Of a stretch of 64,000 nucleotides of DNA, positions 38,716 through 48,262 are shown one piece after another; the first letter of the stretch is position 1, and every line of letters begins with the position of its first letter. The notes beneath the pieces were generated by a model, which did no database searches, was not told the origin of the DNA, and saw only the letters and a program-made list of their open reading frames with translations. Both the position numbers and the translations under genes were made by a program. The stretch is taken from contig JAYQLX010000006.1 of assembly GCA_038143435.1 (NCBI GenBank), positions 124,001-188,000 of the forward strand, in the 5' to 3' direction. This DNA comes from UBA8337 sp038143435. GTDB lineage: Bacteria; Pseudomonadota; Alphaproteobacteria; RS24.

Positions 38716-39422
38716 TATTCTTCGCTTTCTTCCGCTTCCGGCTTAGCCGCCGCTTCGGGCAGCGCAATAAGACCGCCGCGCACGGTTTGCAACATGACTT
38801 CCGCCCGCGCTCGGCTGAGAGAGCTGACATTGTCATCAGCAATTTGTTGCATCAATAAATCGCGCGCTTCCAGCGGCTTGTCATGCGCCGAATAGGCCAG
38901 CGCCATTACTTCGCGCGCCATCGGTTGCAGGCGATTGTCATCGTCAATCAAATCATCGAGCCGCTCTTCAATATCGGCCAGCGCGCCACCGCTATCGAGC
39001 AACACAATCGCCGCTTGCAATGCGGCAAAATCTTGCAAACTGTCGGGCAGTCCACCGCGCGCCGCCAAATCGTCAAACTCGCTCAACGCGTTGTCATACT
39101 GGCCTTGCGCGGCCTGTTCCAAAGCAGCTGAAAAACCTGCCAATGCGCCATAGCCATTATTCTCCGCTTCAGCGAAAGCCAGCAAACGGGTTATTTTCAC
39201 ATCGGCATCGGCCTCGGCAATTTCCGTCAGCAGCACATCATAACGGGCTGATGCCGCCTCTTGCTGGCCGGAGCGCAGCGCGCCGTAACCGGTAATGGCC
39301 GCGACCAGCAGCACAATGCCGACAGCGCCGCCAATGACATAGCGGCCATATTTGGCCCATGCATCGGCCATACGGTCACGGCGCAAATCAGCGGTGATTT
39401 CATCAAAAATATTGTCGTTCAC
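38715..39422 (-). CDS. YfgM-like tetratricopeptide membrane protein
   Basis: Membrane-anchored TPR protein that, in relatives, works with the translocon and BamB in envelope protein handling. The 235-residue product has a short cytoplasmic region (NDNIFDEITADLRRDRM), one membrane helix (about residues 27-47) and TPR-like helices ending in an acidic tail. The GTG start at 39422 is supported by GGAG seven bases upstream; the longer frame into panB is not family-like. It is translationally coupled to bamB. Confidence 0.88.
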   Translation of the reverse strand: MNDNIFDEITADLRRDRMADAWAKYGRYVIGGAVGIVLLVAAITGYGALRSGQQEAASARYDVLLTEIAEADADVKITRLLAFAEAENNGYGALAGFSAALEQAAQGQYDNALSEFDDLAARGGLPDSLQDFAALQAAIVLLDSGGALADIEERLDDLIDDDNRLQPMAREVMALAYSAHDKPLEARDLLMQQIADDNVSSLSRARAEVMLQTVRGGLIALPEAAAKPEAEESEE

Positions 39423-39474
39423 GGCGTTTCTCCAACTACTCCGACTCTTTTTTAGAGCATATGTGTGCTTTTGT

Positions 39475-40263
39475 TCAGGAAATTTGCGCGACCCGCACAT
39501 CATTGGCATAAGCCTCGGCGGCGGCGGCAATTTGTTCTCCCAAAGTGGCAAATTCTTTAACGAATTTAGGCACTTTCGGCGACAGGCCAAGCATATCTTC
39601 GGTCACCAAAATCTGGCCGTCGCAACCGGCTGAAGCCCCAATACCAATGGTCGGCACGTTAATTGCCGCCGAAATTTTATCGGCCAAAGGCGCGGCCATG
39701 CCTTCCAAAACAATGGCAAAAGCACCGGCTTCAGCCAAAGCCTGCGCATCACGTTCAATTTGCGGCCAATCATCTTTGCTGCGCCCTTGCGTTTTGAAGC
39801 CGCCCATCACATTGACGTTTTGCGGCGTCAAACCGATATGCCCCATCACCGGAATACCGCGCTGCGTCAAATGATGCACGGTATCGGCCATGCGTTCGCC
39901 GCCTTCCAGCTTAACCGCCTGACAGCCGGTTTCTTTCATGGTGCGCGCAGCATTATGAAAGGCGTGGGCACGGCTTTCTTCGTAAGTGCCGAAGGGCATA
40001 TCGACCACCACCAACGCCGTGTCAGAGCCGCGCACAACGGCCGCACCATGCGCAATCATCATGTCCAGTGTTACACCCAGCGTATTTTCCATGCCATACA
40101 TCACCATGCCGAGACTGTCGCCGACCAGCAGCACATCGACATGCGGATCAATCAACGCCGCCGTATGGGCGTGGTATGAGGTCAGGCAGACAATCGGCTC
40201 ATGGCCTTTGCGCGCCAATATTTCCGGCACGGTTAAACGCGCACTGCGTTGTTGAACGGACAT
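39475..40263 (-). CDS. panB: 3-methyl-2-oxobutanoate hydroxymethyltransferase
   Basis: First step of pantothenate synthesis, adding a hydroxymethyl group from methylene-THF to ketoisovalerate. The 262-residue product shows VLLVGDSLGMVMYGMENTL, metal-site regions, MGHIGLTPQNVNVMGGF and IGIGASAGCDGQILV. Length is normal. It precedes the TPR-bamB-der block on the same strand by 52 bp. Confidence 0.97.
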   Translation of the reverse strand: MSVQQRSARLTVPEILARKGHEPIVCLTSYHAHTAALIDPHVDVLLVGDSLGMVMYGMENTLGVTLDMMIAHGAAVVRGSDTALVVVDMPFGTYEESRAHAFHNAARTMKETGCQAVKLEGGERMADTVHHLTQRGIPVMGHIGLTPQNVNVMGGFKTQGRSKDDWPQIERDAQALAEAGAFAIVLEGMAAPLADKISAAINVPTIGIGASAGCDGQILVTEDMLGLSPKVPKFVKEFATLGEQIAAAAEAYANDVRVAQIS

Positions 40264-40335
40264 AACCCGTCTCCAATCGGTTAACTGGCGCGGAAACTAG
40301 CCGAATTAGGCCGTCATGGCAATGAATTCAACGCT

Positions 40336-41295
40336 TTAGGAAGCCAATTTAATGGCGACGTAAGCCCCGAGATTGGCCGTCATCTCATGGCATCGCGCCC
40401 ATAGGCGGGCCGCCGCTTCATCATTGGTGGCAGGGTCGGCATTATCAAGCTCACATTCGCCGTGCATATTGTGATAATAGCTGCCATGCGACAGGTCTTG
40501 CTGAGCTGCGCACATCAGCGATGTCTGCGCTCCGGCACTTGGCGATACGCATAAAAACCGGTTCAGCCAAGCTGGCAAAAGCCCATTGCCGCGCAAATCG
40601 GTTGCCACTGCGCCGGGATGCACGATGAAAATATTGATAATGCGGATGGCGCTTTTTTCAATTCGCGGGCAATCCAAAAATTGCCGAGTTTCGAGCGGCT
40701 ATAGGCGCGCAAAGCCCCCATTTGCGAACGCCAGCGATAATTTGAAGAGCAAGCTTGCGCCATCACATAATTATCATCAGTAACAATGATAATGCGCGCA
40801 TGAATGGCCAAAGCATTGGCCATTAAGATGCGGCGCAACGCGAAATGGCCCAAAACATTGGTGCCGAAATGGATTTCGTGCCCCTGCTCGGTTTCACCAT
40901 ATTGACGCCGCCGCACACCGGCATTTTCGACAAGAACATCGATTTTACGACCCTGCAAATGATGCTTTACCGCTTGACCGGCTGCCATAACGCTATCCAA
41001 ATCGGCCAAGATCGCACTCAATCAGAATGATTTTGGCAGCGTCAATCCCCTTGCTGATGAATTCTTGTCGCGCTTGTTCGGCTTTTTCCACATTGCGGCA
41101 CAGCATGATAAGGGCCGCGCCCCGATGCAGCAGGCCATAGGCGGTTTGCTTACCAATGCCGCCATTGGCACCGGTCACCACTGCCCATTTACCGTCAAGC
41201 CGCGGCAAGTCGGGGCATTTTGAAATATGTTGTTGCCGGCTGAATAACCCACTTCGTATTCGCTTCAGCGGACGAGGCGATAAGCGCGCAATCAT
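40336..41295 (-). CDS. SDR (retinol-dehydrogenase-like), two apparent frameshifts
   Basis: Probable NADP-dependent short-chain dehydrogenase. The N-terminal part contains TGANGGIG; the second frame contains NAG (VENAGVRRR) and the catalytic YSRSK; the third has IFIVHPGAVATDLRGNG. One extra base near 41007 (ECDLADLDSV is restored) and one missing A in the AAAAAA run near 40653-40658 rejoin all three, giving 319 residues. GGAG precedes the ATG at 41295. Since all conserved parts are present, sequencing error is likely, though a decaying gene cannot be excluded for this non-essential enzyme. Confidence 0.82.
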
Positions 41296-41354
41296 ACATT
41301 CTCCATTAAATGTCTCGTTTACGCAGCAATCGGCACATTGGATTGCAAAAAAGG

Positions 41355-41687
41355 CTAATTTGTCGGCATTTTGGCGAAACTATTGACCAATATCACACCG
41401 GTGACAATCAGCACCAAACCGAGCATAGCTTGCCAATTCAAACTCTGATTGAGCAGAAAGTAACTCAGCAAAGCGACGGTGAACACGCCAAGCCCGCTCC
41501 ATGTGGCATAAACCACCCCAAGCGGAATTTGTCCGAGCGTAAATGTCATCAAATAAAATGATGCCGTGTAAAGCACCACCAATGCGACGCTGGGCAGCGG
41601 CTTGGTGAAGTTTTCGGTAAACGGCAACATCATAGTGCCGCACACTTCCAAAATAATCGCCCCTAACAAATAAACATATGGGTTCAT
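41355..41687 (-). CDS. Small multidrug resistance (SMR) family transporter
   Basis: Proton-coupled exporter of cationic compounds or guanidinium; the exact type is not clear. The 110-residue product has four membrane helices and the conserved membrane Glu in AIILEVCGT (Glu14), plus YATWSGLGV. It overlaps the DM13 gene by four bases (ATGA) and is the last of five small genes in the same direction. Confidence 0.9.
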   Translation of the reverse strand: MNPYVYLLGAIILEVCGTMMLPFTENFTKPLPSVALVVLYTASFYLMTFTLGQIPLGVVYATWSGLGVFTVALLSYFLLNQSLNWQAMLGLVLIVTGVILVNSFAKMPTN

Positions 41688-42190
41688 TTTGCTTCCAATC
41701 GGCCTGCCATAATGAACTCGCTAAAACGTTCACACCAAACAATAATGGCGGGATATTGCGTCGGGTCAATCGACATCGGCACATCAACGCGGAAATTATC
41801 AAAGCCGGTAATATCGGCGACGCGCACCGATTGCGCCTTAATCGCCAAAAACGAGGCCTCGTCCTCAACATATTGCGGCGTCAGGTAAAGCTTGTAATCC
41901 GGGCCGGGCGACACGCTGCCATCAAGCGTGAAATAATATTGCCCGCCTTCGCGCGTCAGATGCAACGTGCCTTCGCCCCAGTAAAAGCCGTCACTGCCCT
42001 TCAAATCTTTGCGAAAGGTCGCGCTGATCATCGCGTCAGATTTCGTTGCTGCGACCACCGCATCGCTGGCTCCCTCGCTGGCCACTAATATCGGCAGATA
42101 ATAAGTGCCCAAACCGAAACCGACCGGCAAAGCGACAATGCCGCCCAGCACAAAGCCTATGAGCAGTTAGATATTGATATATTTAGTCAT
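41684..42190 (-). CDS. DM13-domain membrane-anchored protein, with an in-frame stop at codon 8
   Basis: DM13 domains are proposed electron-transfer modules, often with an N-terminal anchor. A good start lies at 42190 with AAGGAAAAG upstream, reading MTKYINI, then TAA at codon 8 (42167-42169), then LLIGFVLGGIVALPVGFG in the same frame. That is one continuous membrane helix broken by one codon (TTA to TAA would explain it). The DM13 domain follows (GSDGFYWGEGTLHL, PGPDYKLYL, IIVWCERFSEFIMAGRL). A GTG at 42151 could rescue a shortened protein. Confidence 0.78.
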
Positions 42191-42208
42191 GGCTTTTCCT
42201 TTCGCATC

Positions 42209-42664
42209 TTAGCCGATGTCTTTTTCTGAAAGCGCCAGAAACGCTTTCCAAGTGTCGTCCATTTGCGGCTTCCATTTTTCCATGAGCGGCGTGGTGGCGT
42301 CGGCTTCAGCGACGCCCTTAAAGGTCAGATATTTCAGCATAAAGGCCGAGACCCGCGCATTGACTTGGCAATGCACCAATATTTTCTTGTCTTCCAGCGC
42401 ATCCATAATGCCGATAAAGGTTTTGAGATGGTCGGCGGTCGGCGCTTCCCACGGCACCGGCAAATGGAAATAGCTCATGCCCGCCTTGCTGACGAGACTA
42501 CCCTCTTCGGCAATCGCATCATCGGCATCATGCATGGCGAGATTGATGACCACCTCATAGCCCTCTGCCGCAATAGACGGAAAATCCTCAGCTTTCGGAT
42601 GTCCGGCCGTGCCGATGCGCGGGGTGATTTGAAGAAAGTTCAAAAGCTCAATTGGGTAATCCAT
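42209..42664 (-). CDS. Protein-tyrosine-phosphatase-like family protein (HCxxNxR type)
   Basis: Member of the cysteine-phosphatase fold family with an HCQVNAR loop; substrate unknown. The 151-residue product has TPRIGTAGHPKAEDF at the N-terminus and VINLAMHD, and the loop has C-x4-R, not the classical C-x5-R. The ATG at 42664 is preceded by AAGAAG. A longer open frame upstream runs into the DUF3147 gene and is not used. It sits 18 bp before the DM13 gene. Confidence 0.78.
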   Translation of the reverse strand: MDYPIELLNFLQITPRIGTAGHPKAEDFPSIAAEGYEVVINLAMHDADDAIAEEGSLVSKAGMSYFHLPVPWEAPTADHLKTFIGIMDALEDKKILVHCQVNARVSAFMLKYLTFKGVAEADATTPLMEKWKPQMDDTWKAFLALSEKDIG

Positions 42665-42678
42665 TATTCTTCTTAAGG

Positions 42679-43038
42679 CTAGAGTATATTCACGCCGAAA
42701 CGCTCGTAAAGTAGATTGAACAGATAGACCAAGAGCGCGGTCAGCAAAATGCTGGCGAAAAAGGCGGGCCAAAACCCGAATTTACTGATGATGAAGGGCA
42801 GCGCGAAAAACAGCGGCAAGGTCGGTAGCACGAAATACATGGTGAAGCCGACATGGCGGGCGATTTTGTCGTCACCCGCACCCTCAAAATACATCCATAG
42901 CAGGATGAGAAACGTCGTGGTCGGCAGAGCAGCAATCAACCCGCCCCATTTATCAGACAATTTGGCGACCTCGGTCACAATGGCGATGACCAATGCAGAG
43001 ACGAAAATTTTGGTCAGAAAAAAAGCGGTAGCAGACAT
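42679..43038 (-). CDS. DUF3147-like small membrane protein
   Basis: Function unknown. The 119-residue product has four hydrophobic helices with KWGGLIAALPTTTFLILLW between the first two, consistent with DUF3147 family membrane proteins. It is 14 bp upstream of the phosphatase-like gene on the same strand. Confidence 0.7.
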   Translation of the reverse strand: MSATAFFLTKIFVSALVIAIVTEVAKLSDKWGGLIAALPTTTFLILLWMYFEGAGDDKIARHVGFTMYFVLPTLPLFFALPFIISKFGFWPAFFASILLTALLVYLFNLLYERFGVNIL

Positions 43039-43087
43039 GGTTTCCCCAAAACGGTTTAGAGAAGTTCAATGGAGCGGCGGCGGCCTG

Positions 43088-43348
43088 TCAAGCCTCCAGC
43101 CCTTGCGCGGCGCGCCAATTGCCCACAGCGCCTTTCAATTCAATAGCGAGCCAGACCGGCAAGCACAGCACCAGCCACCACATTTCCGTAACAACGACCA
43201 AAAACGTAGCCGGAGCGAAGCCGACCAATCCGAGATCAAAGCCGTAAAACCGAATTTTCGCGCTTTGGCTTGTCAGTAAATACAGCGCCACAAAATCAAT
43301 CATTTGATCGAGAATTTGCGCCCCATTGAACAGATTGATTTCAAACAT
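43088..43348 (-). CDS. Small hypothetical membrane protein
   Basis: I do not recognise a family. The 86-residue product has one or two hydrophobic segments (the clearer one FLVVVTEMWWLVLCLPVWLA) and short polar ends. An AAGGAGGC ribosome site directly precedes the ATG at 43348. It lies between guaA and the DUF3147 gene, same strand. Confidence 0.55.
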   Translation of the reverse strand: MFEINLFNGAQILDQMIDFVALYLLTSQSAKIRFYGFDLGLVGFAPATFLVVVTEMWWLVLCLPVWLAIELKGAVGNWRAAQGLEA

Positions 43349-43394
43349 GTGCCGCCTCCTTATTATTTTTTGGGCTTGGCTTATTTAAGAGCGT

Positions 43395-44933
43395 TTATTC
43401 CCACTCAATCGTGCCGGGTGGTTTTGAGGTTATATCATAGACCACGCGGTTAATGCCGCGCACTTCATTGATGATGCGGGTCGACACGCGGCTCAAAAAC
43501 TCGTGGCTGAACGGATAATAATCGGCAGTCATGCCATCGGTTGAGGTGACGGCGCGAAGCCCGCAGACATAATCATAGGTGCGGCTGTCGCCCATCACGC
43601 CGACCGTACGCACCGGCAGCAGCACGGCGAAAGCCTGCCAAATCTCATCATACAGCCCGTGGTTTCTAATCTCATCGAGATAGACGGTGTCGGCTTTGCG
43701 CAAAATCTCCAGCTTCTCACCGGTAATTTCGCCCGGAATACGAATGGCCAGCCCCGGCCCTGGGAACGGATGCCGCCCGACAAAGGCTTCGGGCAGACCA
43801 AGCTCTTGGCCCAGCGCGCGCACTTCGTCTTTGAACAATTCTCGCACCGGCTCAACCAGCTGCATATTCATACGCTCAGGCAGACCGCCGACATTGTGAT
43901 GGCTTTTAATGGTGACACTGGGGCCGCCGGTGAAAGAAACGCTCTCAATCACATCAGGATACAACGTGCCTTGCGCCAGAAAATCCGCCCCGCCAACCGC
44001 ATTGGCCTCTTCTTCAAAAACGTCAATAAACGTGCCACCGATGATTTTGCGCTTCTGCTCAGGGTCGCTTACACCATCCAGCTTGCCGAGAAACAGCTCA
44101 GAGGCATCTTTATGGACCAGCTTAATATTGAAATGGTCGCGGAACAGCCCGACCACTTGTTCGCTTTCACCGGCGCGCATCATGCCGGTATCAACATAAA
44201 CGCAGGTCAGTTGCTCGCCAATCGCTTCGTGCAGCAGCACTGCCACCACCGAGCTGTCAACGCCACCGGACAGGCCGCAAATAACGCGCCCCTCGCCAAC
44301 ATGTGCGCGAATATCGGCAATCGCCTTGTCGCGAAACGCCGCCATGCTCCAATCGCCCTTACAACCGGCAATAGCATGGGTGAAGTTTTCAAGCATTTTC
44401 GCGCCATTGGGCGTATGTACCACTTCGGGGTGAAACTGCACGCCGTAAATTTTGCGCGCCTCATCGGCAATCGCCGCATAGGGCGCATTTTCTGATGTGC
44501 CGATAACACTAAAGCCGTCGGGCAGATTATTGACGCGGTCGCCGTGGCTCATCCAGACCTGAATTTCATCGCCATCAATACCATCGAAAAGCGGTGACGC
44601 GCCTGTCACATCCAACATGGCGCGACCGAATTCGCGCTCGTCCGATTGTTCAACCGAGCCGCCAAGCTGTGCGCATAGGGTTTGCTGGCCATAGCAAACG
44701 CCGAGAATGGGCAGGCCGGAGGCGAGAATATTTTCCGGCGCGCGCGGCGTATCAATATCGGCCACAGAATTCGGGCCGCCCGACAAAATCACCGCTTTCG
44801 GCTGCATATCCTCAAACGCTTTTTCGGCACTATTAAACGGCACAATCTCGCAATACACGCCTCTTTCACGCACCCGCCGCGCAATCAGCTGCGTCACTTG
44901 CGAGCCGAAATCGACGATCAATATGCGATCCAT
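43395..44933 (-). CDS. guaA: GMP synthase (glutamine-hydrolysing)
   Basis: Makes GMP from XMP. The 512-residue product has a class I glutaminase domain with nucleophile GVCYGQQTLC and the His/Glu of GVQFHPEV, an ATP pyrophosphatase domain with P-loop GLSGGVDSS, and a C-terminal dimerisation domain ending in PPGTIEWE. AAGGAC precedes the ATG. It ends the ppx2-rlmE-guaB-rsmB-TPR-guaA run. Confidence 0.97.
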   Translation of the reverse strand: MDRILIVDFGSQVTQLIARRVRERGVYCEIVPFNSAEKAFEDMQPKAVILSGGPNSVADIDTPRAPENILASGLPILGVCYGQQTLCAQLGGSVEQSDEREFGRAMLDVTGASPLFDGIDGDEIQVWMSHGDRVNNLPDGFSVIGTSENAPYAAIADEARKIYGVQFHPEVVHTPNGAKMLENFTHAIAGCKGDWSMAAFRDKAIADIRAHVGEGRVICGLSGGVDSSVVAVLLHEAIGEQLTCVYVDTGMMRAGESEQVVGLFRDHFNIKLVHKDASELFLGKLDGVSDPEQKRKIIGGTFIDVFEEEANAVGGADFLAQGTLYPDVIESVSFTGGPSVTIKSHHNVGGLPERMNMQLVEPVRELFKDEVRALGQELGLPEAFVGRHPFPGPGLAIRIPGEITGEKLEILRKADTVYLDEIRNHGLYDEIWQAFAVLLPVRTVGVMGDSRTYDYVCGLRAVTSTDGMTADYYPFSHEFLSRVSTRIINEVRGINRVVYDITSKPPGTIEWE

Positions 44934-44936
44934 ATG

Positions 44937-45401
44937 TCAGTCCTTTTGTGTGTGGCGCGCTTTGTCTATCAATTGCGCCAATTCATCAGCCGCCGCGCAT
45001 GGGGCATCGCACACTGTGCGCAAGCGGTTGAGTGCTGTTTCCGCCTCTTCGAGCTGGCCGAGACCGGCGGCATATTCGCCCTTTAAGCGCAGTCCTTCCG
45101 TGTCGCCCGGCTCAATTTCCAAACCGACTGAAACCAGACGCAGCCCCTCATCTTTATTGCCAAGCGCAGTTTGCGCTTTGCCTTTAAGTAAAAAGGCACG
45201 CGCATTGCCGGGATCTGCCGTCAAGGCGAGGTTCAACAAGCTATCCGCCGCTTCGGCTTTTTGCTGCAACAACTCTTGCTCGGCATCGGTAACCAAGCGC
45301 GCCGACAGGTCACGATATTTATCGGAAATGGCCTGCGCCGGACTTGCCAGAAAAGCGACAAACACCAAGCCCAAAAACCCGAAACGAAAAGAATTAAACA
45401 T
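44937..45401 (-). CDS. Exported tetratricopeptide repeat protein
   Basis: Function unknown. The 154-residue product begins with a signal peptide (VFVAFLASPAQA) and has TPR-like helices over most of the mature part (LLNLALTADPGNARAFLLKG, and GLEIEPGDTEGLRLKGEYA). Two cysteines in VCDAPCAAAD may form a disulfide in the periplasm. It is 3 bp upstream of guaA and 30 bp downstream of the rsmB-like gene. Confidence 0.8.
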   Translation of the reverse strand: MFNSFRFGFLGLVFVAFLASPAQAISDKYRDLSARLVTDAEQELLQQKAEAADSLLNLALTADPGNARAFLLKGKAQTALGNKDEGLRLVSVGLEIEPGDTEGLRLKGEYAAGLGQLEEAETALNRLRTVCDAPCAAADELAQLIDKARHTQKD

Positions 45402-45431
45402 GCATCTGTCTCGCAACTTTAAGCGCTAAAA

Positions 45432-46685
45432 TCAAGCCCCGTCACCGCCCGCGCGCCGCCGCAGCATTACCAAATACAACCCGTCCGTGTCCCCATTGCA
45501 CGGATGCAACATATGCCGCGCGTGATGCCCGCTCGGCCCATCGCTTGGCAAAACCTCAAAGCCCTGATTTTCTTCAAGAAATTTATCTATCTGGCGATTG
45601 TTTTCAGAACTCAGCAGCGAACAGGTGATATAAGCGAGCCGCCCTTCGGGGCGTAATAAAGAAGCCGCTTGGCGCAAAATCTGTGCCTGCAATTCATGCA
45701 TATCAGCCAGCCCCTGCGCAGTGAGTCGCCATTTGGTTTCAGGTGCACGCCGCCAGCGACCCGTGCCGCTGCACGGCACATCAGCCACCACCAAATCGCA
45801 TTGTCCTTCCAGCCCACGCAAATCATGCGGCGCCACTGTCTCAAATATCTCAACGCCGGCGCGCATGGCGCGCTCCGGCAAGTGCCTCATGCGGCTTGCA
45901 ATCGCATCATGCACCAATAGACGACCCTTATTTTGCATTTGCGCCGCCATTGCCAGCGCCTTGCCGCCGGCACCGGCACAAAAATCCATCACCGTTTCAT
46001 AAGGCTGTGCGGCGCATATTTGCGCCACGGCTTGCGCCCCGGCATCCTGCACTTCAACAAGCCCGTCTTTATAAGCGCGACTCATGGTGATTTGCGCCGT
46101 GCCCGACACCCGCAACGCCGTTTCAACTTTCGGATGCGGGGCGGTTTCAATATCGTCGTCAAGCAACGCCGCCTGCGCTGCCATACGGTCTGCTTTCAAC
46201 AGATTGACCCGCACATCGAGCGGCGCGCGGTCTTGCATGGCGGCCAACACTGCCTCGGTTTCATCGCCCATCTGCGCTTCAATATCGTCAAACAGCCAAG
46301 CGGGGACAGATAGTTTATCGGCGCGCTCCGGCGGCGGCGTGGCGGCGGCATGGGTCAAGGTTTTCGCGTCAGCCTCTGAAATCGGCTTGGGCGCATATTG
46401 GCTGCCATCGGCCAGCGCCACCACCTCATCAAGCGGCACATCGGTCAATAAATGCGTCGCCAACATGGTGACCAAAAGCGGCGTATCACCCCCGAGCCGC
46501 GCCGTCAGATTGCCGTAATGGCGCAAAATGGCGAACAGTCGATCGGAAATATCGCGCCGGTCTTTTGAACCGGCATAGCGATTTTGCCGTCCCCATTGCT
46601 GCACCAGCCGGTCAGCCGGTTGGCGTTCCGACAAAGCCAAAGGCAATAATTCGGCAATGGTTTGAAGACGAGCGGCGGGACGCAC
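45432..46685 (-). CDS. RsmB/NOP family RNA (cytosine-5) methyltransferase
   Basis: Likely 16S rRNA m5C methyltransferase. The 417-residue product has an N-terminal helical domain (NusB-like or related), the SAM site FCAGAGGKALAMA, a DVPCSGTGRWRR motif with one active-site Cys and ITCSLLSSENN with the other. The GTG at 46685 overlaps the guaB stop as TAGTG, so the genes are coupled. Confidence 0.92.
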   Translation of the reverse strand: MRPAARLQTIAELLPLALSERQPADRLVQQWGRQNRYAGSKDRRDISDRLFAILRHYGNLTARLGGDTPLLVTMLATHLLTDVPLDEVVALADGSQYAPKPISEADAKTLTHAAATPPPERADKLSVPAWLFDDIEAQMGDETEAVLAAMQDRAPLDVRVNLLKADRMAAQAALLDDDIETAPHPKVETALRVSGTAQITMSRAYKDGLVEVQDAGAQAVAQICAAQPYETVMDFCAGAGGKALAMAAQMQNKGRLLVHDAIASRMRHLPERAMRAGVEIFETVAPHDLRGLEGQCDLVVADVPCSGTGRWRRAPETKWRLTAQGLADMHELQAQILRQAASLLRPEGRLAYITCSLLSSENNRQIDKFLEENQGFEVLPSDGPSGHHARHMLHPCNGDTDGLYLVMLRRRAGGDGA

Positions 46686-48148
46686 TAGTTTTTACCGGAC
46701 CCCGGATAATTCGGCGCTTCGCGGGTAATCGTCACGTCGTGAACATGGCTTTCGGCCAGCGAGGCCGAGGTCATGCGCACGAATTTGGCGCGCTTGTGCA
46801 ATTCGGCAATGCTGGCCGAACCGGTATAGCCCATAGCGGCGCGCAGGCCACCGACAAGCTGATGCACCACTTGCTCAACCGGGCCTTTGAACGGAATTTG
46901 CCCCTCAATGCCTTCCGGCACCAATTTATGGGTCTCGGAAATATCTTGCTGAAAATAGCGGTCAGCCGAACCGCGCGCCATCGCCCCGACCGAGCCCATG
47001 CCGCGATAGGCTTTGTAGCTTCGGCCTTGATAGAGAAATACTTCGCCCGGGCTTTCCGTCGTGCCGGCCAAAAGCGAGCCGACCATGACACAGCTTGCGC
47101 CGGCGGCCATCGCTTTGGCGAGGTCGCCCGAATATTTAACACCGCCATCGGCAATCACCGGCACATCGGCCTTATTGGCCGCTTCCACCGCATCCATAAT
47201 GGCGGTTAATTGCGGCACACCGACACCGGCGACGACGCGGGTGGTGCAAATGGAGCCGGGGCCGATACCGACTTTAATCGCGTCCGCGCCCGCATCGATA
47301 AGCGATTGCGCACCGTCTTTGGTGGCCACATTGCCGGCCATCACCTGAATGGAGTTGGACAGGGATTTGATGCGCGACACCGCCTCACCGACACGCGCGG
47401 AATGGCCATGCGCCGTGTCAACAACCACCAAATCAACACCGGCATCAACCAGCGCTTCTGTGCGGGCGAAGCCGTCATCACCCACGGTCGTAGCAGCGGC
47501 AACGCGCAAGCGGCCCTGCTCATCTTTGGCGGCATTGGGGTGCAATTGCGCTTTTTCCATATCTTTGACGGTAATCAAACCGACGCAGTGATAATCATCA
47601 TCCACCACCAGCAATTTTTCGATGCGGTGCTGGTGCAAAAGCCGCTTGGCTTCCTCATGCCCGACGGCCTCTTTCACTGTCACCAAATTTTCATGCGTCA
47701 TCAATTCCGACACTTTTTGGCTCGGGTTGGAAGCAAAGCGCACATCGCGATTGGTCAAAATGCCGACCAGCTTGCCGCCATTTTCGGTTACCGGCACGCC
47801 GGAGATTTTATTCTCCATCATCAAATCAAGCGCATCAGACAGTTTGGCATCGGGCGCTATGGTCAGCGGATTGACCACCATGCCGCTTTCAAATTTCTTC
47901 ACTTTAGTGACTTCAGCCGCTTGTTCCTGCGGTGTCAGATTGCGATGCAGCACGCCAATGCCACCGGCTTGCGCCATAGCAATGGCCATTTCGCTTTCGG
48001 TCACCGTGTCCATAGCGGCTGATAAAAGAGGGATACCCAAATCAATGGATTTTGTTATGCGCGTCGCCGTATCGGCTTCCGTCGGCAATATAGTCGAACT
48101 CGCCGGTTCAAGCAGAACATCATCAAAAGTCAGGGCTTCTCGGAACAT
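46685..48148 (-). CDS. guaB: Inosine-5'-monophosphate dehydrogenase
   Basis: NAD-dependent oxidation of IMP to XMP, the rate-limiting step of GMP synthesis. The 487-residue product has the TIM-barrel core, two CBS domains (about residues 95-200), and catalytic Cys in GPGSICTTRVVAGVG. It starts FREALTFDDVLLEPA. It is co-directional with rsmB and guaA, so both GMP-branch enzymes are in one run. Confidence 0.97.
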   Translation of the reverse strand: MFREALTFDDVLLEPASSTILPTEADTATRITKSIDLGIPLLSAAMDTVTESEMAIAMAQAGGIGVLHRNLTPQEQAAEVTKVKKFESGMVVNPLTIAPDAKLSDALDLMMENKISGVPVTENGGKLVGILTNRDVRFASNPSQKVSELMTHENLVTVKEAVGHEEAKRLLHQHRIEKLLVVDDDYHCVGLITVKDMEKAQLHPNAAKDEQGRLRVAAATTVGDDGFARTEALVDAGVDLVVVDTAHGHSARVGEAVSRIKSLSNSIQVMAGNVATKDGAQSLIDAGADAIKVGIGPGSICTTRVVAGVGVPQLTAIMDAVEAANKADVPVIADGGVKYSGDLAKAMAAGASCVMVGSLLAGTTESPGEVFLYQGRSYKAYRGMGSVGAMARGSADRYFQQDISETHKLVPEGIEGQIPFKGPVEQVVHQLVGGLRAAMGYTGSASIAELHKRAKFVRMTSASLAESHVHDVTITREAPNYPGSGKN

Positions 48149-48262
48149 ATGTCAAATCCTCTAGCTGGGAGATGTATTTGACGATTTCCTGTATCACCAT
48201 TGGGGCAGGTTTGGCAAAGATTATCTGCACGGCGCAGAATTCTGTCGCTTTTGTCGCAGTCT

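Noticed and set aside
40336..41295. Three separate small genes
   Set aside because: The three frames together make exactly one SDR of normal length with the motifs in order, so they are one gene with two indels.
47210..48022. 270-codon antisense frame over guaB
   Set aside because: Shadow of guaB, low-complexity composition.
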